NCBI RefSeq assembly: GCF_000420945.1
Contig: NZ_ATVX01000002.1
Coordinates: 186,001 to 250,000, forward strand
Direction: 5' to 3'
Source of the DNA: Butyrivibrio sp. VCB2006
Lineage (GTDB): Bacteria > Bacillota > Clostridia > Lachnospirales > Lachnospiraceae
Length of the DNA: 64,000 nucleotides
Below the pieces are notes generated by a model. The model saw only the letters and a list, made by a program, of their open reading frames with translations. It had not been told where the DNA came from and did not search any database. Shown piece after piece: positions 36,058 to 44,786 of this stretch. Position 1 is the first letter of the stretch, and each line of letters opens with the position of its first letter. A program made the translations under genes and the position numbers.

Positions 36058-37317
36058 TCAAAGAAGATCCTGGAATCCTGGTCTGTACAAATGTCTAGGA
36101 ATACCGTCAACCATGATAGGTCCTACATCGCCCTGAATAAGAGGTCTTACGTAGGTGATAAACTCATTTGTAACATATGTTCCATCTTTATTGATCCATT
36201 CTCTTGGAACCACACGCTCATCGTTAGCAATCTTGTGAACGTCCTTAACCTCAGTTCCTGCCTGATAAGGATCATCGGATAATCTCTCGATAACGACCAT
36301 CTTGCCGCTATCGCCTTCGTCTGCAGCCTTCATTGCTGCACCACCAACTTCGTAAGCTTCAAGGATATCTACACGGCTTGCGCAGTGGCTGGCAGCTCTC
36401 TGAAGTGTTGAAAGCTCGATAGCACGTGTCTTACAGCCGCACTCCTGTGAAACAACTTCACAAAGATATCTGGCTGTTCCAGTAAGCTGCTTGTGTCCGA
36501 ATGCATCTACATACTCAATAGTATTTCCAAGTTCGCTTACATACTTGCCATCCTTGGTTCTGATGCCCTCAGATACTGCAACAACAACTGATGCTTTAGT
36601 CTTAAGAAGACCTTTGATCTTTTTGATAAAAGCTGCCATATCGAATGGAAGCTCAGGAAGATAGATAGCATCAGGTCCATCACAGTCCTCGCCTTTTGCA
36701 AGTGCTGTAGCTCCTGTGAGCCAACCTGCATTTCTACCCATTACTTCTACAATTATAACCTGTCCGCTGGTTGTCTCAAGTGACCAACTGTCTCTGATAA
36801 TCTCTTTTACTGATGTACCGATATACTTGGCTGCTGAACCATAACCGGGAGTGTGATCTGTAAGTGCAAGATCGTTATCAATTGTCTTAGGACAACCAAC
36901 GAATCTGATGTCTGATCCTGTTATGATAGCGTAATCTGACAGCTTCTTGATGGTATCCATTGAATCGTTACCACCGATGTAGATAAAGCAGTCAATCTCA
37001 AGTTTTACGAGAATTTCAAAAATCTTCTCGTATATTTCTTTACTCTCAAAAATCTCAGGAAGCTTATATCTGCATGACCCCAAATATGCAGATGGTGTTC
37101 TCTTGAGAAGCTCGATATCCAGTCCACTCTGGATATGCTCGGAAAGATCAACATATCTTCCTTCCATAAGACCCTGTACACCGTGAATCATACCATAAAC
37201 CTTCTGGTATCCACGGTCCAAAGCAGTCCTATAAACTCCTGCAAGAGATGAGTTGATAGCTGCTGTAGGGCCTCCCGATTGCCCAACAATTACATTACGT
37301 TTCTTTTTCTGTACCAT
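36058..37317 (-). CDS. 6-phosphofructokinase, probably pyrophosphate-dependent
   Basis: Phosphorylates fructose 6-phosphate in glycolysis. The 419-residue product has VGQSGGPTAAINSSLAG, YIGGNDSMDT, CPKTIDNDLALTDHTPGYGSA and VEVMGRNAGWLTG. ATP enzymes have GGDGS and P-G-T-I-D-N-D; here GGND and P-K-T-I-D-N-D carry the Asp and Lys that mark the pyrophosphate-dependent clade and block ATP binding. Donor use is thus inferred from these two sites. AGGAG precedes the ATG and a strong terminator follows, so it is probably monocistronic. Confidence 0.93.
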   Translation of the reverse strand: MVQKKKRNVIVGQSGGPTAAINSSLAGVYRTALDRGYQKVYGMIHGVQGLMEGRYVDLSEHIQSGLDIELLKRTPSAYLGSCRYKLPEIFESKEIYEKIFEILVKLEIDCFIYIGGNDSMDTIKKLSDYAIITGSDIRFVGCPKTIDNDLALTDHTPGYGSAAKYIGTSVKEIIRDSWSLETTSGQVIIVEVMGRNAGWLTGATALAKGEDCDGPDAIYLPELPFDMAAFIKKIKGLLKTKASVVVAVSEGIRTKDGKYVSELGNTIEYVDAFGHKQLTGTARYLCEVVSQECGCKTRAIELSTLQRAASHCASRVDILEAYEVGGAAMKAADEGDSGKMVVIERLSDDPYQAGTEVKDVHKIANDERVVPREWINKDGTYVTNEFITYVRPLIQGDVGPIMVDGIPRHLYRPGFQDLL

Positions 37318-37416
37318 TAACTCCTGTCCCCTTTCAAGTAAAATAATACCTTATATCTAGTATATGTGAAAAATCGTTTAAGCTCAATCAAAACTTAAAC
37401 GTTTTCATATACAATT

Positions 37417-38505
37417 TTACTCACTTTTTAGAACGAATTTAACCACCATCGGGTTGTGATCCGAACACTTAAATTCTGTGTTAACAGTTTCAACGTGATT
37501 AACCTGGATGTTCGAGGAAACTATAACTCCATCAATCATATAATATTGGAAATTTTCCGGATTCCTATTGTCAACTTCTGTAAGTGAACGATCAAGGGAT
37601 CTGCAGGTAGGATATGTATCGTCATGCAAGAAACTAAAGCTACTGCCAAATTCCTCAATATTGATAATTCCGGCTTCCCACATTCCTTCAAGTACCGGAT
37701 ATTTAGATAAATCAACGTTGGAAAAAGTCTGATTAAAATCTCCCGCCACAATTATGTAATTACCTTTGCTAACCTCATTGTTCATCAGCTCTTTTAACAT
37801 ATTGGTCTGGGCTATCTTGCCTTCCCCGGAATCATATGCTTCGAGATGAAGATTAACAAATACCAGCTCTCTATCTGTGCCTTCTACAGGAAATCTTGAC
37901 ACCAAAAGACATCTCTTGAGATTGAAGGTTCTAAGCGGCCATGTAAATGGGCATGGCAGAGCCACTCTCTCCGCAGAAGCCATCTCTTTTGATGAATATG
38001 TAGCCTCGCCTGCCAGGACGCGTCCGATGGGTGGAATAGGAAGCGGAACAAAAGAAACCTTGAAATTAGGAGCAAAACAGTTCTGATAATCAAACACATC
38101 AGACGTTCCCTCACTATTTAACCTTTCAAGCTCATCGATGAAATATGATCTTGAGGAGTTCCTGTCTAGTTCCTGCGTAAGAAGAAAATCCGGTGCATAC
38201 TTATCTACCCAGCTTGCAATATCCGCAAGATTTTCTCTGACTCTTGTCTCATCGGCAGTATAAACGTCCTTGCCGCCATCCATAAAGAAATTAGCATTAT
38301 CTCCAAGGGCGCCATAACCGATGTTCCAGGACATGAGAGTGTACTCCTGTCCCATTTTGGTCATTTCACCGACATTTCCGGAGATAGTAACGTTTTCTAC
38401 GTCGTCAGGTTTATACTCATCAATTGTGAGATAAGCAATAAGAGTCACACATACAAAAACAGCAACCAGTAAGATAGCGCCTAATAATTTAAGTATTTTC
38501 TTCAT
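37417..38505 (-). CDS. Membrane-anchored endonuclease/exonuclease/phosphatase family protein
   Basis: One N-terminal membrane helix (KILKLLGAILLVAVFVCVTL) and a catalytic domain of the DNase I-like superfamily outside the membrane: LMSWNIGYGALGD (Asn), LTQELDR (Glu, metal ligand), FVNLHLEAY, VAGDFNQTF (Asp/Asn) and CSDHNPMVVKF (Asp/His). The full catalytic set is present. Members cleave nucleic acids, phospholipids or sphingomyelin-like phosphodiesters; the target is not evident. The neighbours (PFK, a small membrane protein) give no hint. AGAGGG lies before the ATG. Confidence 0.88.
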   Translation of the reverse strand: MKKILKLLGAILLVAVFVCVTLIAYLTIDEYKPDDVENVTISGNVGEMTKMGQEYTLMSWNIGYGALGDNANFFMDGGKDVYTADETRVRENLADIASWVDKYAPDFLLTQELDRNSSRSYFIDELERLNSEGTSDVFDYQNCFAPNFKVSFVPLPIPPIGRVLAGEATYSSKEMASAERVALPCPFTWPLRTFNLKRCLLVSRFPVEGTDRELVFVNLHLEAYDSGEGKIAQTNMLKELMNNEVSKGNYIIVAGDFNQTFSNVDLSKYPVLEGMWEAGIINIEEFGSSFSFLHDDTYPTCRSLDRSLTEVDNRNPENFQYYMIDGVIVSSNIQVNHVETVNTEFKCSDHNPMVVKFVLKSE

Positions 38506-38552
38506 GATATCCCTCTTAGTTTCTCTTCGTTATACGCCCAAAGACGCAAAAG

Positions 38553-38577
38553 GGCATCTGCAAATAATGCAGATGCC
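38553..38577 (-). terminator. Terminator after the 71-residue gene
   Basis: A perfect 10-bp stem (38553-38562 with 38568-38577, arm GGCATCTGCA) with a 5-base loop; the minus-strand tail has only four T, so it is moderate. It lies 14 bases after the stop codon. Confidence 0.7.
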
Positions 38578-38590
38578 ACTTATCATCATT

Positions 38591-38806
38591 TTAGAAATCC
38601 TCTTCCTCAAGGGCAATCCTCTGCCCTCTAGCCTTGCCAAGTCCGTAGGCAACGCCGGCCACAACAATTACCACTGCCACGCAGGCAGCGCACCCTATGA
38701 GCAGCTTCTTCTGATCCTCGTCGAAGCTATCCCATACTTCCATGGCCTTATTGATCTTATCCTTGCAGAAATCAACTGCACCATCAATAACTTTAACAAA
38801 ATCCAT
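38591..38806 (-). CDS. Small single-pass membrane protein, 71 residues
   Basis: Starts MDFVKVIDGAVDFCKDKIN, with one strong membrane helix (LLIGCAACVAVVIVVAGVAYGLG, about residues 36-58) and an acidic C-terminus. A G-rich ribosome site and a downstream hairpin support a real gene. It lies 50 bases after the AI-2E-family gene on the same strand. No family is recognised; size and topology fit a small helper or envelope protein. Confidence 0.7.
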   Translation of the reverse strand: MDFVKVIDGAVDFCKDKINKAMEVWDSFDEDQKKLLIGCAACVAVVIVVAGVAYGLGKARGQRIALEEEDF

Positions 38807-38856
38807 AATCGCCTTACCCCCATAAAGTGTATTATGAAAAAAATATTCAAACTATA

Positions 38857-40002
38857 CTAATTATGATAAACCTTTGCGCGTCTTTCCTCAAGTTTTTTTA
38901 GTATATAATCTCGCCATACAAAATCAATAATAGCAGCAAATGGAATTGCTAAAATGATTCCTGCAACGCCAAAGAGTCTTCCTCCAACCACAATGGTGAT
39001 AAGAATCATAAGCGGTGATACACCGAGGCTTTCGCCAAAGAGTCTTGGCTTGAGGATATAGCCGTCGACTGTCTGAAGTACTATGGTAAAGATCAGAAAA
39101 GCAAGCGCATACCAAGGGTTAACCAGAACAAGGATAAATGCGCCAAGTACACAACCTACAATAGGGCCAAAAGTAGGCGCCAGGTTGGTAACTCCTACAA
39201 TTACTGAAATAAGCACAGAATAAGGCATTCCCGCTATCAGCATAAAAACAAGGTTGACTACTCCGACAATTATTCCTTCTACTATATCCAAGCTGATAAA
39301 TCTGATAATGATGCTATTACATCTATCGAGAAATACTGCAGCATTATCATGCGACTCAGGTTTCATCACAAGCTTGGTAAATCTAGCAAAACCGTTTTTA
39401 AGTCTGGTTTTATCAAGCAAAAGATATATTGCAAGGATAAAGGCGATAACCGCATCCGCCACACCCTTTCCGATATTGGCAGAAGTTGTAACCACATTAC
39501 CCATATGGTTTGAGAAATAGTCCCCAACCTTTTCTAATATCTTGTCGGTAAAGGTAGCCAACGCTCCCAGCTCTCCGCTAAAGATGCCGGTGGTATCATT
39601 TTTCTCAAGATTTCTAAGAATTCCCTGAGTAGTCTCAACATAGCCGTCAACATTGCTGGCAAAGGTACTGATGCTATCCACAAGCTGAGGAATCAGCGCC
39701 ACAAACAAAAGCACTACTGCCAGGATTATCACTATGATGGTGCATCCAACAGAAAGCTTCCATTTGGCATTTTCGTTTTTCATTTTCCCAAATACTTTGT
39801 CATTGAAGGTTCTTGCCAGCGGATTAAAAACATAGGCCACAATCATACCGCTTACTACAGGCTTGATATATCCGTAAATAGAACTAAAACCTTCAGTTAT
39901 ACTGGAAAAATTCGAAAGGATCATATACAGAATAACCGCAGAACAGGTTGCTATCGTGTATGATACCCATTTTTTCTTGGTGAAATTCTTGCCGAGCTTC
40001 AT
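38857..40002 (-). CDS. AI-2E/PerM-family membrane transporter
   Basis: A 381-residue membrane protein with about eight hydrophobic segments and the family motifs PVVSGMIVAYVFNPL, VADAVIAFILAIYLLLDK, GVTNLAPTFGPIVG and VDGYILKPRLFGESLGVSPL. The family includes autoinducer-2 exporters and Na+/H+ antiporters; which this is cannot be told. GGAGGG lies 5 bases before the ATG. It is followed by the small membrane protein and preceded by a YihY-family gene, all on the same strand and closely spaced. Confidence 0.93.
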   Translation of the reverse strand: MKLGKNFTKKKWVSYTIATCSAVILYMILSNFSSITEGFSSIYGYIKPVVSGMIVAYVFNPLARTFNDKVFGKMKNENAKWKLSVGCTIIVIILAVVLLFVALIPQLVDSISTFASNVDGYVETTQGILRNLEKNDTTGIFSGELGALATFTDKILEKVGDYFSNHMGNVVTTSANIGKGVADAVIAFILAIYLLLDKTRLKNGFARFTKLVMKPESHDNAAVFLDRCNSIIIRFISLDIVEGIIVGVVNLVFMLIAGMPYSVLISVIVGVTNLAPTFGPIVGCVLGAFILVLVNPWYALAFLIFTIVLQTVDGYILKPRLFGESLGVSPLMILITIVVGGRLFGVAGIILAIPFAAIIDFVWRDYILKKLEERRAKVYHN

Positions 40003-40072
40003 CTAATCCCTCCGTTCAATATAATCATTATATTAGATATTATATCTCATTCTTGCCAAAATGGCCGTTTAA

Positions 40073-40990
40073 TCACCTGAATTCATTATACTCCCTATGT
40101 TTCCTGATAACCTTAGTACTCTTTTTCTTGGCATTCTTCCTGACTTTATTCATGTGATGATCATCATACAGAACCTTAACTGCAGGATGGAAAAATCTGT
40201 TAATAAAGGCCCCGATAAGGAAAATATAAATACAGAAGTATAGCCAGAACATCATGATTACCGGTGTGGCCAGGCTTCCATAAATCGAGTACGAATTAGG
40301 CAGGCTTACATACAATGAAAAGAGCCACGAAAACACATACCATACAATTGCCGAAAAGACTGCACCGGGAAGCTGATATATAAACTTCATTCTGGCACTT
40401 GGCACAAAGGTATATATAAGAGCGAATGCAAAGGTTGCGATTCCTATCACCATTATAAATTTGAAATTTACAAAGAATTCAGCAAATGCCCACACATGGG
40501 GATAAGCATTTACAATAAGCTGTTTGACGAAATCACCGAATACCATGATAACAAGCATTATAAGCACAATTACGATCATCGCAATTGTATATAGAGCTGC
40601 TATAAATCTAAGGTAAAAATAATTACGACGCTCATCCACGTCATATATTGTATTAAGTCCCTTGATAAGTGCAAGCATTCCAAGGGCTCCTGTCCAAATT
40701 GCTGCAACAGCTGAAATTGAGAATACCGCAACAGACTGACCATAAGCTTCATTAACAAGCCTCATCATAATGTTGTCGGCAAAATCCGGTGTGAGCTCAG
40801 TCATGACTCTTACAAGGTCTTCTTCTGTAAGTGTTGTATAGGGAAGAACCGAAGATAAAAGAATAAGCATTGGAATAAGGGACACAATAAGAAAAAAAGC
40901 TGTACTGCTTGCGTAGGATTGCATATTCTTTTTTTGCATTCTTGTCGAAAAGTCCCTGGCAAGTGCGATCAGCGCAGCCTTAATATTCAT
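40073..40990 (-). CDS. YihY/BrkB family membrane protein
   Basis: About 305 residues with six membrane helices and the family motifs QSYASSTAFFLIVSLIPM, AAIWTGALGMLALIKGLNTIYDV, LPGAVFSAIVWYVFSWLFSLYV and YGSLATPVIMMFWLY, and a basic C-terminal tail. The function of this widespread family is not settled; it was once wrongly called RNase BN. The ATG at 40990, with GGGAG upstream, is preferred to one 13 codons earlier. It lies 70 bases upstream of the AI-2E-family gene and may be co-transcribed. Confidence 0.92.
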   Translation of the reverse strand: MNIKAALIALARDFSTRMQKKNMQSYASSTAFFLIVSLIPMLILLSSVLPYTTLTEEDLVRVMTELTPDFADNIMMRLVNEAYGQSVAVFSISAVAAIWTGALGMLALIKGLNTIYDVDERRNYFYLRFIAALYTIAMIVIVLIMLVIMVFGDFVKQLIVNAYPHVWAFAEFFVNFKFIMVIGIATFAFALIYTFVPSARMKFIYQLPGAVFSAIVWYVFSWLFSLYVSLPNSYSIYGSLATPVIMMFWLYFCIYIFLIGAFINRFFHPAVKVLYDDHHMNKVRKNAKKKSTKVIRKHREYNEFR

Positions 40991-41022
40991 AAGCAATCTC
41001 CCACACGTGGAAAAAGCAGCCA

Positions 41023-41051
41023 TTTTCATGACTGCTTTTATTTCCTAAAAT
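41023..41051 (+). promoter_or_regulatory. Probable promoter of the second orphan RNA
   Basis: TTTTCA (41023-41028) and TAAAAT (41046-41051) on the plus strand with a 17-base spacer; transcription would start near 41058. The -35 box matches four of six consensus bases. Confidence 0.4.
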
Positions 41052-41057
41052 AAAACC

Positions 41058-41285
41058 CCAAAATGCCGGTTCCTGTTATTTGACTCCTAGCTAACGCCAG
41101 GTGGGTTACCGCAACCATAATCTCTGTCTCCCTCTCCCGTAGCTGGTCTGCGCACGCGCAGGGCCGAAGGTGTGACATCAAATATGATGATGTAGGAGTC
41201 CCGTTTAAAGAAATGTAGGTTCAAATTACACAGGAGTTGTCGGACATCCCAGGAGAACTACTTCGTAGTTCTTTTATACCTTTAT
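41058..41285 (+). ncRNA. Second orphan structured RNA, about 220 nt
   Basis: The 424-base gap between the YihY and Xaa-Pro aminopeptidase genes has no coding frame but is GC-richer than other gaps and folds well on the plus strand. A closing helix pairs GACTCCTA (41082-41089) with TAGGAGTC (41193-41200). Inside it are hairpins GGTT/AACC (about 41103-41116), a perfect CTGCGC/GCGCAG (41148-41161) and ACATCA/TGATGT (about 41175-41192). A 3' terminator hairpin follows. The plus orientation is chosen because the T-tract follows the hairpin on that strand. No riboswitch, SRP, tmRNA or RNase P signature was recognised; a 6S-like or lineage-specific RNA is possible. No gene lies downstream on the same strand, so it is a stand-alone RNA. 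Confidence 0.6.
41254..41275 (+). terminator. Terminator of the second orphan RNA
   Basis: A perfect 8-bp hairpin (41254-41261 with 41265-41272, arm AGAACTAC) with a TTC loop, followed by TTTTA on the plus strand. The remaining bases to 41413 are AT-rich with nothing else seen. Confidence 0.7.
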
Positions 41286-41413
41286 TATACCCTTAAAGCC
41301 CCATTTTTCAAGGGGTTGGGTGCATATTTAATATATTATTTAAGATTCGTTCATTTTGTTCTCAAATATTGAAATAATATTCCCATTTCAGGTATTATCA
41401 CTGAAGCAGAGAA

Positions 41414-43237
41414 TCAAATTGCACGTGTTGCATCCTTGAGCCAAGCCTTTATTTCCTCATCTTCTATGAGTGGACTTACTCTGTCGTATACTGCCTTGTG
41501 ATACTTATTAAGAAGCTCTACATGTTCAGGTTTCATGAAACGTGTATCAATGGCATCAAGATCGATTGGCGCATATGTTAAATGTTCAAATCCAAGGAAC
41601 TGTCCGTACTCATTTTCAGAGCGCTTTACTACCTCGATGATATTCTCAATACGAATACCATGACTTCCCTCGATATAAACTCCGGGCTCATCAGAAACGA
41701 TCATGCCTGGCTCAAGGAGAGCCTCTGAAGCACCTTCCACATATCTCCATCTGAGGCTGTGAGGACCCTCATGTACATTAAGGATATATCCGATACCATG
41801 ACCTGTACCATGGTTGTAATCAATGCCGATGTCCCAAAGAGGTCTTCTTGCATAGATATCAAGGTTTCTGCCTGTACATCCATGGAGGAAAAGAGCATCC
41901 GCCATAGCCAGCATTCCTGCTACAGTTGCTGTGTAATGCTTCTTGATCTCATCAGAAATCTCACCGACAACAATTGTTCTTGTAACGTCGGTTGTACCAC
42001 CCATGTAGGTTCCGCCTGAATCAACAAGGAGCATACCGCTTGCCTTAACCTGCGCTGCATTGTCCTTGGTTGCCTCGTAATGAGCCATGGCAGCGTTTGC
42101 ATTGTAAGCACTGATTGTTGGGAAAGAAAGCTCAATGAAGCCCGGAAGCTCAGCTCTCATACTGTCAAGCTTTTCTGCTGCAGTATACTCAGTCATCTCA
42201 ATTTTTCCAACATTCTTCTTAACCCAGTAGATAAACTCTGTAAGCTTGGCACTGTCGCGAAGATAAACCTCTCTGATATTCTTTAGCTCTGTGTCATTCT
42301 TGACAGCCTTCATAAGTTCTGTAGGATCTTTTTTGTTCTTTAACTGAACGCCTGCTGCCTTTGCCTTATCGCTAAGAGTCTTGAATGTAAGGAAATTGGT
42401 GTTTCTCTTATCATAGAGAATATCTCCGTCAAATCCATACTCTGAAACAAAACTCATAATTTCATGATAATCTCTAAGCTCAATGCCTACCTTATCGCAA
42501 TATGCCTTAACGTCAGCAGTAACCTCTTTTCCCTGAACAAAGAGAATGAACTTATCCATGGTAACAAAAGCATATGCAAGAACTACAGGATTGCACTCCA
42601 CATCATTACCACGAAGATTTGTAAGCCAGCAAATATCATCAAGTTTGGATAAAAGATGTGCCTTGCATCCTTCCTTTTCCATCTTGGCTCTTACATCGGA
42701 AAGCTTCTCAGCAAAGCTCTTACCGCAAAGCTCATCCGGCAAAACATACATGTCATGGCAAGGAAGAGCCGGTCTGTCAGTCCACACTGCTTCTGCAAGA
42801 TCCTTGTCTATCTTGAAAGAGATTTTCTTATCAGCAAGCTTTTTCTCAAGCTTTTCTCCGATACTGGTAGAAACAACTCTTCCGTCAAAGCCAAGAGTCT
42901 GACCCTCTTTCATATTCTCGACGAGATATTCTTCGATAGTAGGCACTCCGGGATTTCCCATTTTAAAAAGCTCTACTCCGGTGCCCTTCATCTGGTTTTC
43001 AGCCTGAATAAAGTATCTTCCGTCTGTCCACATTCCCGCGAAATCTGCTGAAACAACAAGGGTTCCGTTTGATCCGTCAAATCCGCAGAAGTACTCTCTA
43101 ACCTTGAAAAAGTCTGCTGAATATTCTGAGTTATGGAAGTCAGAAGTAGGCATCATGTAAAAATCAATTCCGCTGGCGGACATCTGAGCACGAAGCTCTG
43201 AAAGTCTGCCCTTGATAACTGCGTTCTCTGTAGCCAT
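41414..43237 (-). CDS. Xaa-Pro aminopeptidase (M24 family, long form)
   Basis: Removes an N-terminal residue that precedes proline. The 607-residue product has the two creatinase-like N-terminal domains (LSELRAQMSASGIDFYMMP, WTDGRYFIQAE, DDICWLTNLRG) and a pita-bread catalytic domain with the metal set: LLVDSGGTYMGGTTDVTRT (two Asp), DYNHGTGHGIGYILNVHEGP (His), MIVSDEPGVYIEGSHGIRIEN (Glu) and a final Glu. This is the long eukaryote-like form common in Clostridia. The ATG at 43237 with AAAGGAG is chosen; the frame is open twelve codons further. No signal peptide, so cytoplasmic. Confidence 0.95.
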   Translation of the reverse strand: MATENAVIKGRLSELRAQMSASGIDFYMMPTSDFHNSEYSADFFKVREYFCGFDGSNGTLVVSADFAGMWTDGRYFIQAENQMKGTGVELFKMGNPGVPTIEEYLVENMKEGQTLGFDGRVVSTSIGEKLEKKLADKKISFKIDKDLAEAVWTDRPALPCHDMYVLPDELCGKSFAEKLSDVRAKMEKEGCKAHLLSKLDDICWLTNLRGNDVECNPVVLAYAFVTMDKFILFVQGKEVTADVKAYCDKVGIELRDYHEIMSFVSEYGFDGDILYDKRNTNFLTFKTLSDKAKAAGVQLKNKKDPTELMKAVKNDTELKNIREVYLRDSAKLTEFIYWVKKNVGKIEMTEYTAAEKLDSMRAELPGFIELSFPTISAYNANAAMAHYEATKDNAAQVKASGMLLVDSGGTYMGGTTDVTRTIVVGEISDEIKKHYTATVAGMLAMADALFLHGCTGRNLDIYARRPLWDIGIDYNHGTGHGIGYILNVHEGPHSLRWRYVEGASEALLEPGMIVSDEPGVYIEGSHGIRIENIIEVVKRSENEYGQFLGFEHLTYAPIDLDAIDTRFMKPEHVELLNKYHKAVYDRVSPLIEDEEIKAWLKDATRAI

Positions 43238-43340
43238 TATCAATGTCTCCTTTGAAAATCTATTTTGTCTCAAAACATGTTATCCATGTCAAACAATCTA
43301 CAGAGAATTGTATCACAGTAACATATAGTTGCAAGAAAAA

Positions 43341-43375
43341 ACTCCTGATGTGAAGATATGGTCCACATCAGGAGT
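43341..43375 (-). terminator. Terminator after the 387-residue lipoprotein gene
   Basis: A perfect 12-bp stem (43341-43352 with 43364-43375, arm ACTCCTGATGTG), 11-base loop, then six T on the minus strand. Confidence 0.92.
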
Positions 43376-43400
43376 ATATAGTATTTATTCTGAATTTAAA

Positions 43401-44561
43401 TTACTGAACAACCTGGAAATCAATAACTTCGCCATTCATGTAACGGTCGAAAAGGTCAGTCATAATGGAATCATCAGCCACCTTGCAATCATCCTCTGCC
43501 TCTGCATATTCTCTTACATCTGAATGAGCATAATATGTACCGTTTCCGTCACTATCATAATCTACCCAGCTTCCTTCAAGAACCATCATGTATTTCTGGC
43601 CCATGAAAGCATATTCTTTAATAAAGTGATTTCCACCTACAAAGAGCTTACCATCAGTAATTGAAAGAGGATATGCTGTGCCTCCTGCTGATACGTAACC
43701 TGCAAGATATGGAACACCATCTCCATAAGCGAAGATTTCTGCTTCAATAGCATTGTCTTTGTCTGTGTCAGGATCATGGAATGTATAATCAGTCACAAGA
43801 AGAACGTCCACTCCGTCGATTGTAGCATTTGCATAGGCAAAACCAGGCTCCAATTTGTCTACGATCTGAGTAAAGGTATCGCAGCCTGTTATATCAAGTG
43901 GTTCATGCTCATCCATATATGAGAGAGGATTGTAACCATACTGAGTCTCCTGGTCAAACATGCTCTCTACAACAGCCTGAATGTCAAAGCCATCCAGGTC
44001 TTTGGCTACTACAGAGAAAGAATATGCTGCACCAAGCTCTACATCATAGAAAGTGCAAAGATCAGCCCATTCCTCATCAGAAATATATCTGTAAAACTTT
44101 GCAGGCATTTTGCCATAGCCCCAATAGCCTAAATTCATTTCATCCGTAACAGTCCAGTCGTAGTACATTCCGGAGATATCTTCTGCATCTTCGCTTGTTG
44201 CCTGCTCTCTTGCTGTTACACTATAATGGTCAAGATCATAGGTGAGCTGAACTAATGGTCCGGGGAATCCTGAAGGATCAGCTACTGAATCGCATATACT
44301 CCACTGAACATTTGTTGCTCCTTCGGGAGCCTTAAAGAGCTTACCTACAGTCGCATTAGCTTCTTCATATGTAATGTCTCTCCAGGGATTGGCAATACCT
44401 ACCTCCTGAGATGCTTCTTCGGAAGCCTCTACTGTATCTGCCAGAGCCACTTCTTCATTAGTAATATCAGATGTCTGCTCTGTTTCGACCTGAGTGCCAC
44501 ATCCCATTGCAGATAAAACCATGGCTCCTGTCATAAGTAAAGCTAAAATTCTTTTTTTCAT
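43401..44561 (-). CDS. Lipoprotein of unknown function, about 386 residues
   Basis: Starts MKKRILALLMTGAMVLSAMGCG, a lipoprotein signal with lipobox S-A-M-G-C (Cys about 21), then a short Glu/Thr-rich linker and a globular part starting NPWRDITYEEANATVGKLF. No enzyme motif is recognised; the globular part is acidic and beta-rich, with many Asp, Tyr and Gly. The ATG at 44561 is chosen because GAGGAGGG lies 8 bases upstream and the signal peptide starts there; the frame is open 19 codons earlier. It ends at its own strong terminator and is divergent from deoC. Confidence 0.85.
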   Translation of the reverse strand: MKKRILALLMTGAMVLSAMGCGTQVETEQTSDITNEEVALADTVEASEEASQEVGIANPWRDITYEEANATVGKLFKAPEGATNVQWSICDSVADPSGFPGPLVQLTYDLDHYSVTAREQATSEDAEDISGMYYDWTVTDEMNLGYWGYGKMPAKFYRYISDEEWADLCTFYDVELGAAYSFSVVAKDLDGFDIQAVVESMFDQETQYGYNPLSYMDEHEPLDITGCDTFTQIVDKLEPGFAYANATIDGVDVLLVTDYTFHDPDTDKDNAIEAEIFAYGDGVPYLAGYVSAGGTAYPLSITDGKLFVGGNHFIKEYAFMGQKYMMVLEGSWVDYDSDGNGTYYAHSDVREYAEAEDDCKVADDSIMTDLFDRYMNGEVIDFQVVQ

Positions 44562-44712
44562 AATAATTTCCCTCCTCAAACGTTTTCGTAATCGATTTAC
44601 ATTATTATCATATACCATTTTTTGTACCTAAATAATAAAAAAGCCATAAATATTGTGGTTTGAGCCGTCTCACATATTGTCATTTGATACTCATGGAATT
44701 AATTATGTTATG

Positions 44713-44721
44713 TGATATAAT
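44713..44721 (+). promoter_or_regulatory. Extended -10 promoter element of deoC
   Basis: TGATATAAT (44713-44721) is a perfect extended -10 box (TGnTATAAT). No -35 box is seen at the right distance. Transcription would start near 44728, about 60 bases before the ATG at 44787. Confidence 0.5.
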
Positions 44722-44786
44722 TGTGTAGATTCAAATGGCGGACGGCGTTTTTAGTATCTGCTAATTTATACGAAGGAGATTCTGTT

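Noticed and set aside
41058..41285. T-box, glycine, lysine or cobalamin riboswitch for the second RNA
   Set aside because: Only short chance matches such as GCCGAAG were seen; the conserved cores are missing and no gene lies downstream on the same strand.
44578..44605. CRE/LacI-type operator between the lipoprotein gene and deoC
   Set aside because: The AAACGTTTTCG and AATCGATT strings are only partly palindromic and do not fit the CcpA consensus well enough.
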